NCBI GenBank assembly: GCA_018389105.1
Contig: JACATO010000980.1
Coordinates: 124,001-188,000, forward strand
DNA from: Nautilus pompilius
Taxonomy: Eukaryota > Mollusca > Cephalopoda > Nautilida > Nautilidae
Length of the DNA stretch: 64,000 nucleotides
Reading direction: 5' to 3'
In this document: positions 63,701-64,000 of the stretch, one piece after another
How the letters are laid out: the number at the start of each line of letters is the position of its first letter
Numbering within the stretch: the stretch's first letter is position 1
The notes under the pieces: model-generated
Database searches by the model: none
What the model was told of the DNA's origin: nothing
What the model saw: only the letters and a program-made list of their open reading frames with translations
Made by a program: the position numbers and the translations under genes

Positions 63701-63924
63701 GCGGCGATGGAGATCAGTTCCTGATGAAATACAGTGCACAGCTAAAATATGAAGGACACCCTGATAAAATTCAGCAAGTGAAGTTTTGTCAGCAGGATTT
63801 GGCTTCATTACACATTAGCCAGTCGTCACATGGGGAGGCAAGAAGCAGTTTTCAGTTTTTTGATCGGGAAGAAGCCAGTGAGGTGCATCAGTGTGCCTTG
63901 AAAATCTGTCATAAACTATGTTGA
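24546..63924 (+). CDS. NUAK1: NUAK1-type AMPK-related Ser/Thr kinase, complete gene, 7 coding exons
   Basis: LKB1-dependent kinase controlling cell adhesion, myosin phosphatase and polarity. Exons join in phase to 1809 nt (602 residues; human NUAK1 has 661). Kinase domain about 40-294: glycine loop GEGTYGKV (46-53), VAIK with Lys68, helix-C Glu87, HRDLKLEN (Asp162), DFG 180-182, T-loop [15 protein letters not shown] with Thr195 as the LKB1 site, and HHWWVNLGY at its end, which is typical of NUAK. The C-terminal region carries SILK (415-418) and GILK (494-497), PP1 docking motifs of this family, and ends ALKICHKLC, like the NUAK1 terminus (ALEICSKLN). No UBA domain is seen. A second ATG (codon 4) has the better context (A at -3), so translation may begin there. 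Could be the ancestral NUAK equal to both vertebrate NUAK1 and NUAK2. Confidence 0.95.
24918..24932 (+). repeat. Short telomere-like CCCTAA run
   Basis: ctaaccctaaccctg, about two units of the animal telomere repeat (minus strand TTAGGG), just before the tetranucleotide satellite. Too short to be more than suggestive. Confidence 0.4.
24953..25417 (+). repeat. GACA/GGCA/GGAC tetranucleotide satellite
   Basis: About 465 bp of 4-bp units (gaca, gacg, ggca, ggac) organised in longer, similar blocks that start atggacagac or aggcagacag. Several frames stay open throughout because the unit contains no stop; the resulting Asp-Arg-Gln-Thr-Gly peptides are not genes. It begins 215 bp after exon 1 of NUAK1, near the promoter. 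Confidence 0.95.
29341..29390 (+). repeat. Imperfect CA repeat
   Basis: cacacaaacacatacacac and similar, 50 bp, in NUAK1 intron 1. Confidence 0.85.
37157..37277 (+). CDS. NUAK1: NUAK1 exon 2
   Basis: Residues 65-104: VAIK lysine (68) and helix C with Glu87 in RREIKIM, then HPNIISV. Acceptor TTTCAG, donor GTAAGA, one base carried over. Confidence 0.96.
39543..40013. mobile_element. Tigger/MER2-like non-autonomous DNA transposon
   Basis: About 471 bp. Left end CAGGGTGAGAATCCATTATC and right end, read inward, CAGGTCGAGAATCCTTTATC form an imperfect terminal inverted repeat. Internally, CAGATTTTGGAATAT, TATGCAATATTTTAAAATC, TTTTGTGCATGAAACC and ACCATCAGAAAG recall the mammalian Tigger2/MER2 family as I remember it. 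There is a TA on the right flank; the left dinucleotide is TG, consistent with a decayed TA target duplication. No transposase is encoded. Confidence 0.7.
40017..40115 (-). mobile_element. tRNA-derived SINE fragment
   Basis: On the minus strand the sequence has a clear box B (GTTCGAATCCC) preceded by GGACTGCTAGGTTGAGGGCCCA and a degenerate box A region (GCAGCTAAATTAATGG). It abuts the Tigger-like element. It shares GGTTGAGGGCCC with the fragment at 44.0 kb. Confidence 0.6.
44010..44130 (+). mobile_element. tRNA-derived SINE fragment, diverged
   Basis: GGTGGACTAAGGTTGAGGGCCCGAGTC followed by AAAATCCC corresponds to the tRNA-like head of the 40.0-kb copy, on the opposite strand and with a damaged box B. 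Ends are not definable by eye. Confidence 0.5.
46450..49099 (-). mobile_element. 2650-bp hAT-like DNA transposon with perfect 8-bp target duplication
   Basis: Ends are TAGGGTAATGAC (left) and, read inward from the right, TAGGGTGATGAC: 11 of 12 positions match. The identical octamer ctgtatgt flanks both sides (46442-46449 and 49100-49107). An 8-bp duplication together with a YARGG-type tip is the signature of the hAT superfamily. Inside, one long minus-strand coding region (48535 to 46747) is broken by few lesions, so the copy is recent. Near the left end, gggtaatgac and gttattaccct form an extra short inverted repeat around an A run. It lies antisense in NUAK1 intron 2. Confidence 0.9.
46747..48535 (-). 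pseudogene. hAT-like transposase family protein, lightly broken
   Basis: Three pieces of one gene. Piece 1, ATG at 48535, and piece 2 share a frame and are separated only by a TGA at 48347-48349. Between piece 2 (ends 47750) and piece 3 there is a frameshift, then a TGA at about 47689-47691 where a Trp codon would suit. Total about 590 residues. Motifs: a Lys/Ser-rich middle without zinc finger, [17 protein letters not shown] (possible acidic metal-binding block), [34 protein letters not shown] and [16 protein letters not shown] recall similar uncharacterised proteins from arthropods and Hydra (CDTT.NTG...CRHH). The hAT assignment rests on the element's ends; the catalytic triad is inferred. 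Confidence 0.75.
50004..50023. repeat. AT microsatellite
   Basis: catatatatatatatatatg in NUAK1 intron 2; a similar run lies at 56446-56463. Confidence 0.85.
53512..53534 (+). repeat. TG microsatellite
   Basis: Run of tgtgtgtgtg in NUAK1 intron 2. Confidence 0.85.
54188..54456. mobile_element. 269-bp hAT-type MITE with 8-bp target duplication
   Basis: Perfect 14-bp terminal inverted repeats CAGTGCCGGATTTA, flanked on both sides by aacacatc (54180-54187 and 54457-54464). Subterminal AAGCACAGGGCCCC and TAGCACAGGGCCTC are related direct motifs, possible transposase binding sites. No coding capacity. Its tips differ from those of the 2650-bp element, so another hAT family mobilised it. Confidence 0.93.
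55313..55505 (+). repeat. CT-rich microsatellite
   Basis: About 190 bp of (CT)n broken by C runs, preceded by a short (CA)n. Strong purine/pyrimidine strand bias. Serine/leucine or arginine/glutamate frames across it are artefacts of the repeat. Confidence 0.95.
57488..57514 (+). repeat. GGTCA pentamer repeat
   Basis: Three overlapping AGGTCA hexamers followed by AGGTCGGGTCA. AGGTCA is the nuclear-receptor half-site, but the 5-bp spacing of a simple repeat is the plainer explanation. Confidence 0.7.
58240..59135 (-). pseudogene. Tc1/mariner transposase pseudogene
   Basis: Minus-strand translations, in several frames, give the whole Tc1 layout: an N-terminal [12 protein letters not shown] region, [15 protein letters not shown] (helix-turn-helix end), a TDESK-like block with the first catalytic Asp (read as TNESK), LFGNNGK, a VWGC-equivalent, [10 protein letters not shown] near the third catalytic acid, and a C-terminus ending KEKGSHTEY. 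Many stops and frameshifts break it. No clear inverted repeats seen. It sits just upstream of NUAK1 exon 3. Confidence 0.8.
59338..59489 (+). CDS. NUAK1: NUAK1 exon 3
   Basis: Residues 105-155: hinge and helices [19 protein letters not shown] and [13 protein letters not shown]. Acceptor CATCAG, donor GTAAAC, phase 0 at its end. Confidence 0.96.
59490..59821 (+). other. NUAK1: NUAK1 intron 3
   Basis: 332-bp phase-0 intron with nothing else recognised. Confidence 0.85.
59822..59887 (+). CDS. NUAK1: NUAK1 exon 4 (catalytic loop)
   Basis: 66 nt, residues 156-177, [17 protein letters not shown]: the catalytic Asp162 and Asn of the loop. Phase 0 on both sides, so skipping would delete the catalytic loop without a frameshift. 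Confidence 0.96.
59888..61695 (+). other. NUAK1: NUAK1 intron 4 (1.8 kb)
   Basis: Contains a decayed MITE at 60796-61077; no other element or exon. Confidence 0.85.
60796..61077. mobile_element. Decayed TcMar-type MITE
   Basis: Left tip CAGTGATCCCTTGTCATTCG after a TA, right tip reading outward CCACGAAGGGTGAGGGTTAGC before a TA: a diverged inverted repeat with TA target duplication. CGCGGGAGATACGTTCCAGG beside the left tip is a wording common in Tigger-like MITEs of other animals as I recall them. No coding capacity. Confidence 0.6.
61696..61815 (+). CDS. NUAK1: NUAK1 exon 5 (activation segment)
   Basis: 120 nt, residues 178-217, from IADFGLSNY through [17 protein letters not shown] to YKGPE. 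Contains DFG and Thr195. Phase 0 at both ends. Confidence 0.96.
61816..62205 (+). other. NUAK1: NUAK1 intron 5
   Basis: 390-bp phase-0 intron, nothing else recognised. Confidence 0.85.
62206..62338 (+). CDS. NUAK1: NUAK1 exon 6
   Basis: 133 nt, residues 218-261: [22 protein letters not shown] of kinase subdomains IX-X. Acceptor TTTTTAG, donor GTGTGT. Confidence 0.96.
62339..62899 (+). other. NUAK1: NUAK1 intron 6
   Basis: 561-bp phase-1 intron with a GTGTGT donor; nothing else recognised. Confidence 0.85.
62900..63924 (+). CDS. NUAK1: NUAK1 exon 7 (end of kinase, C-terminal tail, stop)
   Basis: 1025 nt, residues 262-602. [16 protein letters not shown] closes the kinase domain. The tail is Ser- and charge-rich, with a KEN tripeptide at 386-388, SILK at 415-418, GILK at 494-497 and a final helix. 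TGA at 63922-63924. The acceptor is TTTTTAAG. Confidence 0.95.
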
Positions 63925-64000
63925 TTCTAGTCTTCTATGCGTTACATTTGCTACTGTTGTCAGCTGGTCTGTCTCATGTTTGTTTCTCTGTTTTAAGTTA
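63925..64000 (+). other. NUAK1: NUAK1 3' UTR, cut by the window edge
   Basis: Sequence directly after the stop codon; no poly(A) signal is reached before the window ends. Confidence 0.8.

Noticed and set aside
1-64000. CRISPR arrays, operons, riboswitches, rho-independent terminators
   Set aside because: None seen, and the intron-exon structure shows animal nuclear DNA where these are not expected.

Overview
The window is animal nuclear DNA: AT-rich, with multi-exon genes, GT-AG introns up to about 22 kb, tRNA-derived SINEs, decayed DNA transposons and microsatellites. There are no bacterial, viral or organellar gene arrangements. The phylum is an inference. The two proteins look invertebrate, and the single NUAK, the N-WASP form and the repeat mix would suit a lophotrochozoan such as a mollusc, but nothing read here proves that.

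Two complete protein-coding genes stand head to head. On the minus strand, positions 23943 down to 4602, lies an N-WASP (WASL) gene. Its 11 coding exons join in phase to 1530 nt, or 509 residues, with WH1, basic region, CRIB/GBD, proline-rich region, two WH2 motifs, central helix and acidic tail. On the plus strand, positions 24546 to 63924, lies a NUAK1-type AMPK-related kinase. Its seven coding exons join to 1809 nt, or 602 residues, with every catalytic motif present, a conserved LKB1 T-loop threonine and two PP1-docking [GS]ILK motifs. The start codons are 602 bp apart in a GC- and CpG-rich block with two YY1-type motifs and a CCAAT box, so the pair probably shares a bidirectional promoter. 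Both products act on the actin and adhesion side of cell biology: N-WASP activates Arp2/3, and NUAK1 regulates myosin phosphatase through PP1. Shared control is therefore conceivable but unproven.

Layout: 1-4601 is mostly non-coding, with a possible last exon of another plus-strand gene near 769-849 and a SINE with an intact target-site duplication at 2887-3118. 4602-23943 is WASL, whose introns hold a Tc1/mariner remnant (8.1-8.3 kb), a Tigger/jerky-like transposase fossil (13.5-14.8 kb) and a ~400-bp direct duplication flanking exons 2-3 (18.2 and 19.8 kb). 23944-24545 is the shared promoter. NUAK1 intron 1 (24.7-37.2 kb) opens with a GACA/GGCA satellite. NUAK1 intron 2 (37.3-59.3 kb) holds a Tigger/MER2-like non-autonomous element, SINE fragments, a 2650-bp hAT-like transposon with matching 8-bp target duplications, a 269-bp hAT MITE, a CT satellite and a Tc1/mariner pseudogene. 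A further MITE lies in intron 4.

The best candidate for something poorly described is the 2650-bp hAT-like element. I see no sign of a novel multi-gene system.
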